From NCBI RefSeq assembly GCF_013359775.1, contig NZ_JABMCI010000035.1, positions 1 to 64,000 of the forward strand: a stretch of DNA of 64,000 nt. The letters run 5' to 3'. The stretch comes from Cellulomonas humilata. GTDB taxonomy: Bacteria > Actinomycetota > Actinomycetes > Actinomycetales > Cellulomonadaceae. This document shows positions 31,611 through 40,317 of the stretch, in pieces. The first letter of the stretch is position 1; each line of letters opens with the position of its first letter. The position numbers were made by a program, and so were the translations under genes. The notes under the pieces were generated by a model. It had not been told where the DNA came from. It did no database searches and worked only from the letters and a program-made list of their open reading frames with translations.

Positions 31611-32233
31611 CCACAGCCGCGGCGGCCGCTCCCCGGCTCGATCCCCGCGTCGCCCGCTCGCGGGCGGCCGTCCTGACAGCCACGGTCCAGCTCCTGATCG
31701 AGCGCGGCATCGCCGGCGCGACCGTGGAGGCCGTCGCCGCACGGTCCGGCGTCGCCAAGACCACGATCTATCGGCAGTGGCCCGACCAGCCGTCGCTCGT
31801 GCTCGACGCGTTCTCCAGCCTGCTCGCCGCCCAGGAACCACCAGATACCGGCACCTTGCGAGAGGACCTGCTGCAGATGCTGCGTGGCCTGGCTGCCGCA
31901 CTGACGACCAGCCCCGCCGCCGCACTCATGCCGGCGCTCATCGATGCCGCCGAACGCCAGCCCGCCTACCGGGCCCTGCACCATCGCGAGGCCGAAGCAC
32001 GCCACAGCTCCCTCCGCACCGTCCTGGGACGCGGTATCGAGCGCGGCGAGCTACCGCCCGGCACCGAGGTCGACCTGCTCGTCGACCTGCTCGCAGGCCC
32101 CCTCTTTCACCGGCGCTGGGTCTCCGACCGCGTCCTCGACGACCACTTCGCGACCGCGGTCGTCGACACGGTCCTCCTAGGCACGCATCGAAGTCCCCAC
32201 TCCAATCCGCGAACCGGCGGCCCGCGCTGCTAG
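31607..32233 (+). CDS. TetR-family regulator (operon-terminal)
   Basis: This 208-residue protein has a TetR helix-turn-helix at about 25-65 (ATVEAVAARSGVAKTTIYRQWPDQPSLVLDA) and a TetR_C-type ligand domain. The ATG at 31607 overlaps the NmrA-like stop. It probably represses the operon by binding the palindrome at 30217-30234. The ligand is unknown; given its neighbours a quinone-like or electrophilic compound is plausible. Confidence 0.9.
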   Translation: MTTAAAAAPRLDPRVARSRAAVLTATVQLLIERGIAGATVEAVAARSGVAKTTIYRQWPDQPSLVLDAFSSLLAAQEPPDTGTLREDLLQMLRGLAAALTTSPAAALMPALIDAAERQPAYRALHHREAEARHSSLRTVLGRGIERGELPPGTEVDLLVDLLAGPLFHRRWVSDRVLDDHFATAVVDTVLLGTHRSPHSNPRTGGPRC

Positions 32234-32280
32234 GTAAGAGCTGCCCTGTGACGGACTGGCCGCCCCGACTGCATGCACCC

Positions 32281-32370
32281 GCGAGGCGACCATGCCTCGC
32301 AGCGACCGTCGTTGACTCTGCTCGAGCTGAGCCTGCCCGAAGGTCAACGGTCGCAAGGTGCTCGAGCAGA
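32281..32370. repeat. Hairpin and interleaved inverted repeats
   Basis: GCGAGGC-N6-GCCTCGC (32281-32300) forms a perfect hairpin. Next come GCGACCGTCGTTGAC (32302-32316) and TCTGCTCGAGC (32317-32327), then the complement of the first (GTCAACGGTCGC, 32343-32354, two bases shorter) and the complement of the second (GCTCGAGCAGA, 32360-32370). The order A-B-A'-B' is interleaved. The site lies in the 238-base gap after the TetR gene. The function is unknown; it could be a transfer or recombination site or a decayed MerR-like promoter. Confidence 0.6.
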
Positions 32371-32471
32371 TCCAGTTGAAACTTGATGGCGACGCTCGGT
32401 GCGCGCCTGCCGCGGTGATTCCCTCAGCCCGGGCGATGGCCATAACCATCACATCTAGCCGACCCTGAGAC

Positions 32472-32951
32472 ATGGACGCCATCAGCCCTGACCACGCCGC
32501 CGGTCCCGACTGGGACGCCATCGATCTCTTGGCCGCGCGCCGGGTCGCCGCAGGTGCCGGAACGACGCACGCTGCTGGTCTGGTGATCACGGCTCAGGCC
32601 GCTGGGTGCGCCCTGGCCCTGGTCCGAGATGAGGCCACCGGATGGCTGGTTGTCGTCGTCACCAACACGTCATCCGGTGCCACGTTCGTACCCACCGTCA
32701 TCGACCCGTCCGAAGAGACGCGCATGCTGGGCTCCGTCGCCCCCGCTCACGGAGTGGGGCCGCGACTTCACTACGCACTCGCAAAGGCCAAGAGCGTGGG
32801 TGGAATTCGGGTTCGAGTGACCGGCGGCCAGTGGACCACGTGCAACGTCGAGCGCTCAGAGTGGGCGGCCATCTGCCTCGCGCAAGACGATTTCTTCGCA
32901 ATCCTCCACGTCGAGCTGCTCGATGATGACGCCTGGGACAGGTTGGTCTAG
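32472..32951 (+). CDS. Hypothetical protein
   Basis: This 159-residue protein has a beta-rich pattern (GLVITAQAAGCALALVRD, GWLVVVVTNTSSGATFV, FFAILHVELLDDD) suggesting a small cytoplasmic fold. No family is recognised and no membrane segment is seen. It stands between cargo and the type IV secretion operon, with 250 bases to the next gene. The coding pattern is convincing; the function is unknown. Confidence 0.55.
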   Translation: MDAISPDHAAGPDWDAIDLLAARRVAAGAGTTHAAGLVITAQAAGCALALVRDEATGWLVVVVTNTSSGATFVPTVIDPSEETRMLGSVAPAHGVGPRLHYALAKAKSVGGIRVRVTGGQWTTCNVERSEWAAICLAQDDFFAILHVELLDDDAWDRLV

Positions 32952-33201
32952 CAGACCTCGGTCAGGCGCCACCAGGCCACCAGGAAGGTCTCGGAGACGA
33001 CCTCCTGAGCGGTGTCGGGGCTGACGTTCCGCATCGCATCCGCATGCACTGGGGGCGCGTGAGGGGACCACAAGCCCTGGAAGTGCTCAGCGGCGGAATC
33101 ACGGATCTCCCGGTTCGCTCCGCGTCTTGCAGCGATCTCCGCCTACCTGCTCCTAGAAGGGTGTGTCGCCGGGACATGCTCGCTGGATCGCGGGGGCACA
33201 C

Positions 33202-33513
33202 ATGACCTTCCAATCGGTACTCGTTGGCAGACTCGCTTCGGCTGATCCTGGGATCTCTCCAAACGAGGATGGCCTTCCTGGTCTGGCGGTCGTGAAGAGC
33301 ATCGTGGGCGCCCTCATGACGTGGGGCCTCGTCGCGTGCGTCGCTGGCTTGGTGGTCTCGGTGATCGTGTGGGCGGTCGCCCGGCAGCAGGGCAACTACG
33401 GCTACGCGTCCGGTGGCAAGACCGGCGTCCTGATCGCCGCCGGCGGTGCGCTACTGATCGGTGGAGCGAACGCGATCGTGGCGTTCTTCTCCGGTCTGGG
33501 TGCGGCGATCTGA
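33202..33513 (+). CDS. VirB2-like small membrane protein (DUF6112 type)
   Basis: This 103-residue protein has two membrane helices (about 33-60 and 73-98; VVKSIVGALMTWGLVACVAGLVV, LIAAGGALLIGGANAIVAFF) separated by a short Gly/Tyr loop, the topology of VirB2/TrbC pilin-like subunits. It starts the transfer operon. The ATG at 33202 follows GGGGG; upstream in-frame starts look artificial. The DUF6112-type assignment is by pattern and neighbourhood. Confidence 0.75.
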   Translation: MTFQSVLVGRLASADPGISPNEDGLPGLAVVKSIVGALMTWGLVACVAGLVVSVIVWAVARQQGNYGYASGGKTGVLIAAGGALLIGGANAIVAFFSGLGAAI

Positions 33514-33514
33514 G

Positions 33515-34666
33515 ATGGCCGACGTCTGCATCGGCCCGGCCGCGTTCGTCTGCAACCTCAGCTCCGGCGCGGCCGGCGCCGCACAAGGCGCGGCCTCCGA
33601 CTATGTGCTCGGCGGCCTGGGTGGGTCGTTCATCAGTGGCGCGGCACAGCTCGGCGAGATGGCGTTGGCCGCGTTGGACGCGACCACGTCGATCGACCTG
33701 GGAGCGTCGTGGTTCAGCGCAAATGTGGCCGTCGTGGCTGCGATCACGTTGCCCGTGCTGGTCGGCCTGTTTGTCATCCAGGTGCTGACCTCGGTCCTCC
33801 GGCACGAGCCTGGTGGCCTGGTCCGGGCGGTGGTCGGCGTCGGTAAGGCGGTTCTGGGAGCAACGATCGCGCTGGGTGTCACGCAGCTTGTGCTGACGGC
33901 CGTCGATGAGATCTGCCGGTACATCGCGGCCGCAGCGGGGATGACGGTGGCTGAGGCCGCGGCGCGATTCTTCGACTTTGCCGCGCTGGCGCAGATCGCC
34001 CCGGCATTGCAGTTGCTGCTCGGGCTGGCGCTGATGCTGGGGTTCATCTTGTTGTGGGGGGTGCTGCTCTTCCGCAAGGCGGCACTCATCTTGATCGTCG
34101 TGTTCGCGCCGATCGCGTTCGCCGGGTCGGCGTGGGATCAGACCCGGGTTTGGACGCGGCGGTGGCTGGAGCTGGTCGCGGCGCTGGTGTTCAGCAAGGT
34201 CGTGATCGTCGTGGCGTTCGTCATCGGCGCCTCTGCGTTCACCGGCACAGGCCCGACCGTCCCCGGACACGCGGAGCCTGCGGCGGGTGCCGGTGGGCTG
34301 GCAGGGCTGTCCGATGCGTTGGTCGGGCTGTTGCTGCTGGCGATTGCGATCTGGGCGCCGTGGCTGACCTGGCGGTTCGTGCACTGGTCCGGCATGGAAG
34401 CCGCCGCCACGATGCACAGCGCGGTCGCGGCGAATCCGATCAGCAAGGTCGCCCGCGGCACCGCGACGACCGGGCGGTACGCGGCTCAGCAGGCCGTGAT
34501 GTCCAGTGTGCTAGGCCCTGGCGCCGCCGCCGCAGGGGCAGCACGCGGTGCGGCCGGGAGCGGGGCTGCTAGTGGAGCGGCGGCGGCGAATGTCGCCCAC
34601 CTGCCGACTCCCCGCCCAGCCACCCGGGCGGTTCCGCCGGCCGGATCGGCCAAGGAGCAGCGATGA
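33515..34666 (+). CDS. VirB6/TrbL-like transfer membrane protein
   Basis: This 383-residue multi-helix membrane protein has about six to seven segments (for example AAITLPVLVGLFVIQVL, LQLLLGLALMLGFILLWGVLL, KAALILIVVFAPIAFAG, GLLLLAIAIWAPWLTW) and a Gly/Ala-rich cytoplasmic tail. FRKAALILIVVFAPIAFAGSAW is typical of the TrbL/VirB6 channel component in actinobacterial elements. The start lies one base after the VirB2-like stop, and the stop overlaps SCO6880 by four bases. Confidence 0.85.
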   Translation: MADVCIGPAAFVCNLSSGAAGAAQGAASDYVLGGLGGSFISGAAQLGEMALAALDATTSIDLGASWFSANVAVVAAITLPVLVGLFVIQVLTSVLRHEPGGLVRAVVGVGKAVLGATIALGVTQLVLTAVDEICRYIAAAAGMTVAEAAARFFDFAALAQIAPALQLLLGLALMLGFILLWGVLLFRKAALILIVVFAPIAFAGSAWDQTRVWTRRWLELVAALVFSKVVIVVAFVIGASAFTGTGPTVPGHAEPAAGAGGLAGLSDALVGLLLLAIAIWAPWLTWRFVHWSGMEAAATMHSAVAANPISKVARGTATTGRYAAQQAVMSSVLGPGAAAAGAARGAAGSGAASGAAAANVAHLPTPRPATRAVPPAGSAKEQR

Positions 34667-36090
34667 GCACCGCGCCCCTGCCCGAGGCCGTCGTTTCGCC
34701 GGCACGGTTCGGTCGCCTGGAGCACCGCGGCGTCCTGTTGGGTTTGAGTGTCACGCAGCTGGTCGTGGTGGGTGTTGCGACGTTCGTCGCCGTGACCGGC
34801 GTGTACTCGGCAGGCGCTTCGGGACTGTTGGTCGCGGCACCGCTGTGGGTGACCCTGCTGGTGGCGGGAACGGTGAGCGTCGCCGGTCGCCCGGTCGTGG
34901 CCTGGTTGCCATTGCTGGCCCAATGGCGGGTTCGACGCGCGACGGGATCGCAGACGTCGGTCACCTCGGCGCGAGCTCGCTCGATTGGCGACGGGCTCGT
35001 GCTGCCGGGCATCGCCGGGCGACTCGCGATCGTCGGCTGCGATGCGCTGGGCGGTGCGCTGATCGCCGATCGCCGCGCGGGCACCGTGACTGCTGTCCTG
35101 CGTGTGCACGGATCCGGGTTCGTGCTCGATGAGGTCGGCGCGCAGGAGCACAAGGTAGCCGCGTGGGGTCGCGTGTTGGGCGGCCTGTGCCAGCAGCCGT
35201 CGATCGTGCGCGTGCAGCTGCTGATGCGCATCGTCCCCGGTGGCCTGTCCCCCGCCCGGGCGTGGTGGCGCGAGCACTGCACAAGAACTACGGGTGTGTC
35301 CGCAGCCCTCGCGTCGATGCTTGACGACGGGTTCGTCGTGCCGCACGTGCGCGAGACTCTCTTGGCGGTCGCCGTGCGCAGCCCGCAAGGGCACCGCGCC
35401 CTCAGCGCCGACGGGACCGCGACCGTGGCCAAGCAGCTGCAGGCCGTCGCGACGTCGCTCAGCGGAGCGGCGCTCAGTGTCCAGGGTTGGCTCGACCGTG
35501 CGGCGCTCGCCCGCACGATGCGCTCGGCGTACGACCCCGACGCTGCCGCACCCGCCGACGAGACGGCCGCGGCGCTGGTGGGGCCGATGGGTATCGACGA
35601 GCACTGGGACCACGTGCGACTCGACACGTCCGTGCACGCGACGTACTGGGTGTCGGAGTGGCCGCGCAGCGACGTCCACCCGGCATTTCTCCAGCCAATG
35701 CTGCTCGGCGAGACCACGGCGCGGACGGCCACGGTGATCGCCGAACCGTTGAGCATCACCAAGGCGCTCCGCGAGATCCGCCGGGCCAAGGTCGAGCACA
35801 TCGCCGATGCAGCGCAACGGGCCAGGATCGGCCAGGTCGAGGCTGAGGCCACTCGAGCTGAGGTCGCCGATCTGGATCGCCGCGAGGCCGAGCTGGTCGC
35901 GGGACACGGCGACCTGCGATTCACCGGTCTGTTCACCGTCAGCGCGCCCGACCTGCCTACCCTCGAGCAGCGGTGTGTGGCGCTGGAGACCGCTGCCGCG
36001 CAGAGCATGTGCGAGGTCCGTCGCCTCGTCGGCCAGCAAGGCCTCGCCCACCTGGCTGCTGCGGTGCCGTTGGCCCGGGGTGTTCTGTGA
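34663..36090 (+). CDS. SCO6880-family type IV secretion protein (PrgI/VirB3-VirB4 N-terminal type)
   Basis: This 475-residue protein has two membrane helices near residues 28-75 (VVGVATFVAVTGVY, LVAAPLWVTLLVAGTV) after FGRLEHRGVLLGL, the usual SCO6880 start, then a long soluble part corresponding to the VirB4 N-terminal domain (WVSEWPRSDVHPAFLQPMLL, SITKALREIRRAKVEHIADA). It lacks a Walker motif; the ATPase part is encoded by the next gene (GTGA overlap). Such a split VirB3/VirB4 arrangement is known in actinobacterial ICEs. Confidence 0.88.
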   Translation: MSTAPLPEAVVSPARFGRLEHRGVLLGLSVTQLVVVGVATFVAVTGVYSAGASGLLVAAPLWVTLLVAGTVSVAGRPVVAWLPLLAQWRVRRATGSQTSVTSARARSIGDGLVLPGIAGRLAIVGCDALGGALIADRRAGTVTAVLRVHGSGFVLDEVGAQEHKVAAWGRVLGGLCQQPSIVRVQLLMRIVPGGLSPARAWWREHCTRTTGVSAALASMLDDGFVVPHVRETLLAVAVRSPQGHRALSADGTATVAKQLQAVATSLSGAALSVQGWLDRAALARTMRSAYDPDAAAPADETAAALVGPMGIDEHWDHVRLDTSVHATYWVSEWPRSDVHPAFLQPMLLGETTARTATVIAEPLSITKALREIRRAKVEHIADAAQRARIGQVEAEATRAEVADLDRREAELVAGHGDLRFTGLFTVSAPDLPTLEQRCVALETAAAQSMCEVRRLVGQQGLAHLAAAVPLARGVL

Positions 36091-37409
36091 ACGCCACATC
36101 GCGGACCACGGTCTTCCGGCGCACTGCCGGGCGGTACGCGGGAGGTCCGCGGCTTCACCTGCCGGCGCATCGGGCGTCCTCAGCGACGCTCGCTGGGGCG
36201 TATCCGTTCCTGGCGGGGGCTCCGTGCGACGTCGGAGTGCCGATCGGGACGGACGCTCTCACGGGTGCGCCGTTCTGCTTCGACCCGTGGGCGCTGTACG
36301 CCGGCGGGGACCTCACCAATCCAAACGTGCTGCTCGCAGGTGTCATCGGGCAGGGCAAGTCCGCCCTGGCCAAATCCATCGCGCTGCGATCGATCGCCGC
36401 CGGGCGACGCGTCTACGTCCCTGGCGACCCGAAGGGCGAGTGGGCGGCCGTCGCCCACGCCGCCGGCGGCACCGTGCTTCGCCTGGGGGCCGGAGAAGCG
36501 ACCCGGCTCAACCCGCTCGAGGTGACCGGCGACGGACCCCACGCACACGCCGCCCGAACTCGGCTCTTGGCGGCAGTGACGGCGCTGTCCATCCATCGCG
36601 ACCTCGTTGCCGCTGAGCAGGGCGCCCTGGACGCCGCCCTCGCACAGTCCGAGCTCGCGCAGCACTCCCCCACGATCAGCGACGTCTTGGATCGGCTCGC
36701 CACACCGGATCCGACGGCTGCTCGACGCGACGGGGTCCGGGTCGCCGATCGGCTAAGGGACGGGCGCGATGTCGCCCACGGGCTGCGCCGCCTGGTCCGC
36801 GGCGACCTAGCCGGCCACTTCGACGGCACCTCGACTCACACCCTCGACGCCGCCGCGCCGATGGTGGTCCTCGACCTGTCCGGTCTGGGGTCAGACGAGG
36901 ACGCCTTGGCGGTTGCCATGACGTGCGCGTCAGCCTGGCTCGAAGGGGCGCTCGCCGCCTCGAGTGCGAAGCGGTGGGTGATCTACGACGAGGCATGGCG
37001 GGTGCTGCGGCAGGTCGCCCTGGTGCGGCGCATGCAGTCCCAGTGGAAGCTGTCCCGCGCCTACGGGGTCGCCAACCTCATGGTCCTGCACCGGTTGTCC
37101 GACCTGGACGCCATCGGCCAGCAAGGCTCCGAAGCGCGCGCCCTGGCCGCGGGGCTGCTGGCCGACTGCTCGACCCGGATCATCTACAGGCAAGAGGCCG
37201 ACCAGCTCACCGGCACCACCAGTGCCCTCGGCCTGACTCGCCCGGAACGAGACCTTCTGCCGCTGCTGCCCCGCGGAACCGGGCTGTGGAAGATGCCCCA
37301 CCGCACCCACGTCGTGCACCACCTGCTGCACCCCGTCGAGGTGCCGGTCGTCGACACGGACGCCGCGATGCGGGACGACGAATCGTCCACGGATTGGGAG
37401 GCGTTGTGA
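36087..37409 (+). CDS. VirB4-like conjugal transfer ATPase
   Basis: This 440-residue ATPase has Walker A GVIGQGKSAL (about residues 86-95), a GDPKGEW segment, Walker B WVIYDEAW and a C-terminal part with LLADCSTRIIYRQEADQL, all typical of the VirB4/TraE C-terminal domain. It powers substrate passage and channel assembly. GTG 36087 overlaps the SCO6880 stop, and its own stop overlaps the next ATG by one base. Confidence 0.92.
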   Translation: MNATSRTTVFRRTAGRYAGGPRLHLPAHRASSATLAGAYPFLAGAPCDVGVPIGTDALTGAPFCFDPWALYAGGDLTNPNVLLAGVIGQGKSALAKSIALRSIAAGRRVYVPGDPKGEWAAVAHAAGGTVLRLGAGEATRLNPLEVTGDGPHAHAARTRLLAAVTALSIHRDLVAAEQGALDAALAQSELAQHSPTISDVLDRLATPDPTAARRDGVRVADRLRDGRDVAHGLRRLVRGDLAGHFDGTSTHTLDAAAPMVVLDLSGLGSDEDALAVAMTCASAWLEGALAASSAKRWVIYDEAWRVLRQVALVRRMQSQWKLSRAYGVANLMVLHRLSDLDAIGQQGSEARALAAGLLADCSTRIIYRQEADQLTGTTSALGLTRPERDLLPLLPRGTGLWKMPHRTHVVHHLLHPVEVPVVDTDAAMRDDESSTDWEAL

Positions 37410-38506
37410 TGCGCCGCGACGACGTCGTCCAACTGGCCGAACAAGCCACCCTCGGCGCCCTCCTCCTGGAACCAGCACGCCTGGGCGAGGTCCAGAAGTG
37501 GTTGCGCGCAGGCGACTTCGCCGATCTGTGGCATGCGCAGCTCTTCACCACGCTGCTCGAGCACCACGCGGCCCACGACCCCATCGCCCCGCAGACTGTC
37601 GCTCGCGCTCTGGTGGACCGGGTCGGGTCACGGCAGGCGAACATGCCCCGTTTCGCCGACCTGCTCCACGTCACACCGCCGCATCCGGACGCCATCGGTT
37701 ACGCCCGGCTCGTCCTGGACAGCGGCCTGCGCCACGAGATCGCCGGCCAAGGCGTGCTCCTGCGCGCTGCAGCCCTGCAATCCGCGCTCGACGGCGTCCC
37801 GCAGCCGATCCTCTCGACCTGCAATCTGGTCGACGCCGGCCTCGACGTCGCCGCCGCCCGCTGGGCCGCCGGCCACGGACTGCCCCACGACACTGTCGTC
37901 GTCCCCCTCGCGCTGCGACCCGCCCTACGGAACACCGAAGCTCGGATGGGCGCGGACAAGTACCTGACCGCCCACCCCGCGCGTGACCTGCTCACCGAAC
38001 GACGCCACACCGTCGAGCTCATCGGGGCGCTCATCGCGAGCCCCGACCACGTCGCCGTGGTTGCCACCTGGTTGACGCCAGCGAGGATCCACGACCCCGC
38101 CTGGCGCGCCATCTATGCCACTCTCGTCGAGCTCGCCGACCTGGGGCAGCACGTCGATCTGGTCACCGTCGCGTGGGAGGCGCGCAAGCACGCCCAGCAC
38201 GGGCCCGCCCTACCCGGCCTGAACGAGCTGCGCGCAGCGGTCGACGACGGCTGGCACACCCAGGTGCACTCCGCGGAGCGCTCCGTGGCCGGGGATCAGA
38301 TCCGACACCTGGCCGACACCGGCGCCGACCAGCTTCTCGCCGGCGCCGCCAACCCCGGCGTCCTGGTCACCGACCTTGTCGACACCGGCCACCTCATCGC
38401 CGACGCCTTGCGCCGCACCGCGACCGGACTGTCCCGACCGGTCGACACGGCCGCACCTCAACGACAGCTCACGGCCGTCCACACGCACCAGCAGGTCGCC
38501 CGATGA
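37409..38506 (+). CDS. Protein with two DnaB-N-type domains, no helicase domain
   Basis: This 365-residue protein has two segments that each look like the N-terminal domain of DnaB replicative helicase: residues about 8-95 (EQATLGALLLEPARLGEVQKWL ... HAQLFTTLLEH) and about 205-290 (HTVELIGALIASPDHVAVVATWL ... WRAIYATLVEL). No RecA-like ATPase is present. The DnaB N-domain contacts primase and forms trimers. It lies between VirB4 and VirD4, coupled to both by overlapping stop/start codons. A role in handling transferred strands or recruiting primase is inferred. An in-frame GTG immediately precedes the chosen ATG. Confidence 0.75.
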   Translation: MRRDDVVQLAEQATLGALLLEPARLGEVQKWLRAGDFADLWHAQLFTTLLEHHAAHDPIAPQTVARALVDRVGSRQANMPRFADLLHVTPPHPDAIGYARLVLDSGLRHEIAGQGVLLRAAALQSALDGVPQPILSTCNLVDAGLDVAAARWAAGHGLPHDTVVVPLALRPALRNTEARMGADKYLTAHPARDLLTERRHTVELIGALIASPDHVAVVATWLTPARIHDPAWRAIYATLVELADLGQHVDLVTVAWEARKHAQHGPALPGLNELRAAVDDGWHTQVHSAERSVAGDQIRHLADTGADQLLAGAANPGVLVTDLVDTGHLIADALRRTATGLSRPVDTAAPQRQLTAVHTHQQVAR

Positions 38507-40317
38507 GCCAGTACCGGCCACCGATCCGCCGCCGACCCACCGAGCCCGGAGGCCCCGACCTGACGGACTGGGCGCTAGCCGTCGGCGGCGCCATCCTCGC
38601 GGCCGGCATCGTCCTACGCGCCGGCGCGGCCCTCGCAGCATGGCTCACCGGCCACTCCAGGCTCGACGGCGGACTTCTGCCCGCCCTGAGCGCCGCAACC
38701 CACCCCGATGACCCCGCCGCCGCCTGGCCGAACCCGGATCAACTCCCGGGACCTGGCACCTACTGGGCCTGCACGGCTCTGGTCATCGCGGTCGTAGTGG
38801 GGATCGGTGTCGGCGCCGTCGCGCTGCGCCGCCGCCTCGCCCGTGGGCGCCGCTCGGATGTCGACACCCTGCGAAATCTGCCCGGCATGGCCGCCCCGGC
38901 CGACGTCCACTCGATTGCCGGTGGACGAGCCGTGCGCAAGCACGCGCCGGTCGTTCGCCCATCCCTGGACCACAAGGCCGCTCCGGCACAGGTCGGCTAC
39001 CGGCTCGGCCGACTGCGCGGCAAAGACCTGTGGTGCACCGTCGAGGACTCCTCCCTGCTGATCGGCCCACCCCGCATGGGCAAAGGCCTGCACGTCGTCA
39101 TCCCCTGGATCCTGGACGCGCCCGGCCCGGTCGTCGCCACCTCCACCCGTCCCGACACCCTGGCCGTGACTATGCGCGCCCGACGCGCCCTCGGACCAGT
39201 GGCGATCTTCGACCCGCAACGCCTCGCTGGCCTCCCCGGCGGACTGGCCTGGTCCCCCGTGCGCGGCTGCGAGACACCCCGCACCGCCCTGGTCCGCGCC
39301 CGCGGCCTGGCCGCCGGCGCCGGCTTCGGCCGGACGGTTTCGGACTCCGACTTCTGGGCCGGACAGACCGAGACCGCCCTGCGCTGCCTCCTGCACGCCG
39401 CCGCCCTGGACAACCGCCGCGCCGTCGACCTGTACCGGTGGTCGCTGAACCCCGTGCTGGCCGAAGACGCTGTGACCATCCTGAACCGGCACCGCGAGTC
39501 CGCCGACGGATGGGCCGACGCCCTCGAAGCCTCCATCCACTCCGACGCCCGCACCCGCGACTCCATCTGGCTCGGCGTCCGCCAATCCCTCGCAGCCCTG
39601 GCCGACCCCGACGTCCTGGCCGCCGTCGACCCGGCACCCGGCCACGTGTTCGACCCCACCACGTTCCTGCGCGACTCCGGCACCCTCTACCTACTTGCCT
39701 CCGCCGTCGCCTCCGGCTCCTGCGCACCCCTGGTCGCAGCCTTCGTCGAAGACATCACCGAGACCGCACGTGCCATGGCCGCCCGCTCCCCCGGCGCCCG
39801 CCTCGACCCACCACTACTCCTAGCCCTCGACGAGATCGCCAACCTCACCCCACTGCCCTCACTGCCCTCACTGATGGCCGAGGGCGGCGGCTCCGGCATC
39901 ACCACCCTGGCCGTCCTGCAGTCCCTGGCCCAGGCCCGCGCCCGGTGGGGTGAGCACGCCGCCGACGCCATCTGGGACGCCGCCACGGTCAAGATCGTCC
40001 TGGGCGGCCTGGCCAAGTACCGGGACCTGGACGACGTGGCCCGACTCATCGGCGAGATCGACGAACTCACGGAGACCCGATCCCGCGGCCGCGCGGGAGA
40101 ACGATCGTCCTCGACGTCTGTGCGCACCGTTCCCGTGATGCCTGCCTCGGTCCTGCGGACCTTGCCGTTCGGCACCGGGATCCTCCTGCTTCGGCAGACC
40201 AAGCCGACCGTCATCGACCTCACCGCCTGGACCGGACGACGAGATGTCGACCGGCTGCGCGCCGACCGAGCGGCCGTCGAGACCGCCACCGCCACCGGTA
40301 CGGCGATCCCCACATGA
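38503..40317 (+). CDS. VirD4/TraG-type coupling protein
   Basis: This 604-residue protein has two N-terminal membrane helices (about 25-48 and 88-108), Walker A GPPRMGKG (about 188-195), TSTRPD and LALDEIANL (Walker B) with LPSLMAEGGGSGI, the TraG/TraD-type motor pattern. It recruits the relaxase-DNA complex to the channel. ATGA overlaps connect it to the DnaB-N protein and the transglycosylase. Its relaxase partner is encoded 5 kb downstream on the other strand. Confidence 0.93.
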   Translation: MSQYRPPIRRRPTEPGGPDLTDWALAVGGAILAAGIVLRAGAALAAWLTGHSRLDGGLLPALSAATHPDDPAAAWPNPDQLPGPGTYWACTALVIAVVVGIGVGAVALRRRLARGRRSDVDTLRNLPGMAAPADVHSIAGGRAVRKHAPVVRPSLDHKAAPAQVGYRLGRLRGKDLWCTVEDSSLLIGPPRMGKGLHVVIPWILDAPGPVVATSTRPDTLAVTMRARRALGPVAIFDPQRLAGLPGGLAWSPVRGCETPRTALVRARGLAAGAGFGRTVSDSDFWAGQTETALRCLLHAAALDNRRAVDLYRWSLNPVLAEDAVTILNRHRESADGWADALEASIHSDARTRDSIWLGVRQSLAALADPDVLAAVDPAPGHVFDPTTFLRDSGTLYLLASAVASGSCAPLVAAFVEDITETARAMAARSPGARLDPPLLLALDEIANLTPLPSLPSLMAEGGGSGITTLAVLQSLAQARARWGEHAADAIWDAATVKIVLGGLAKYRDLDDVARLIGEIDELTETRSRGRAGERSSSTSVRTVPVMPASVLRTLPFGTGILLLRQTKPTVIDLTAWTGRRDVDRLRADRAAVETATATGTAIPT

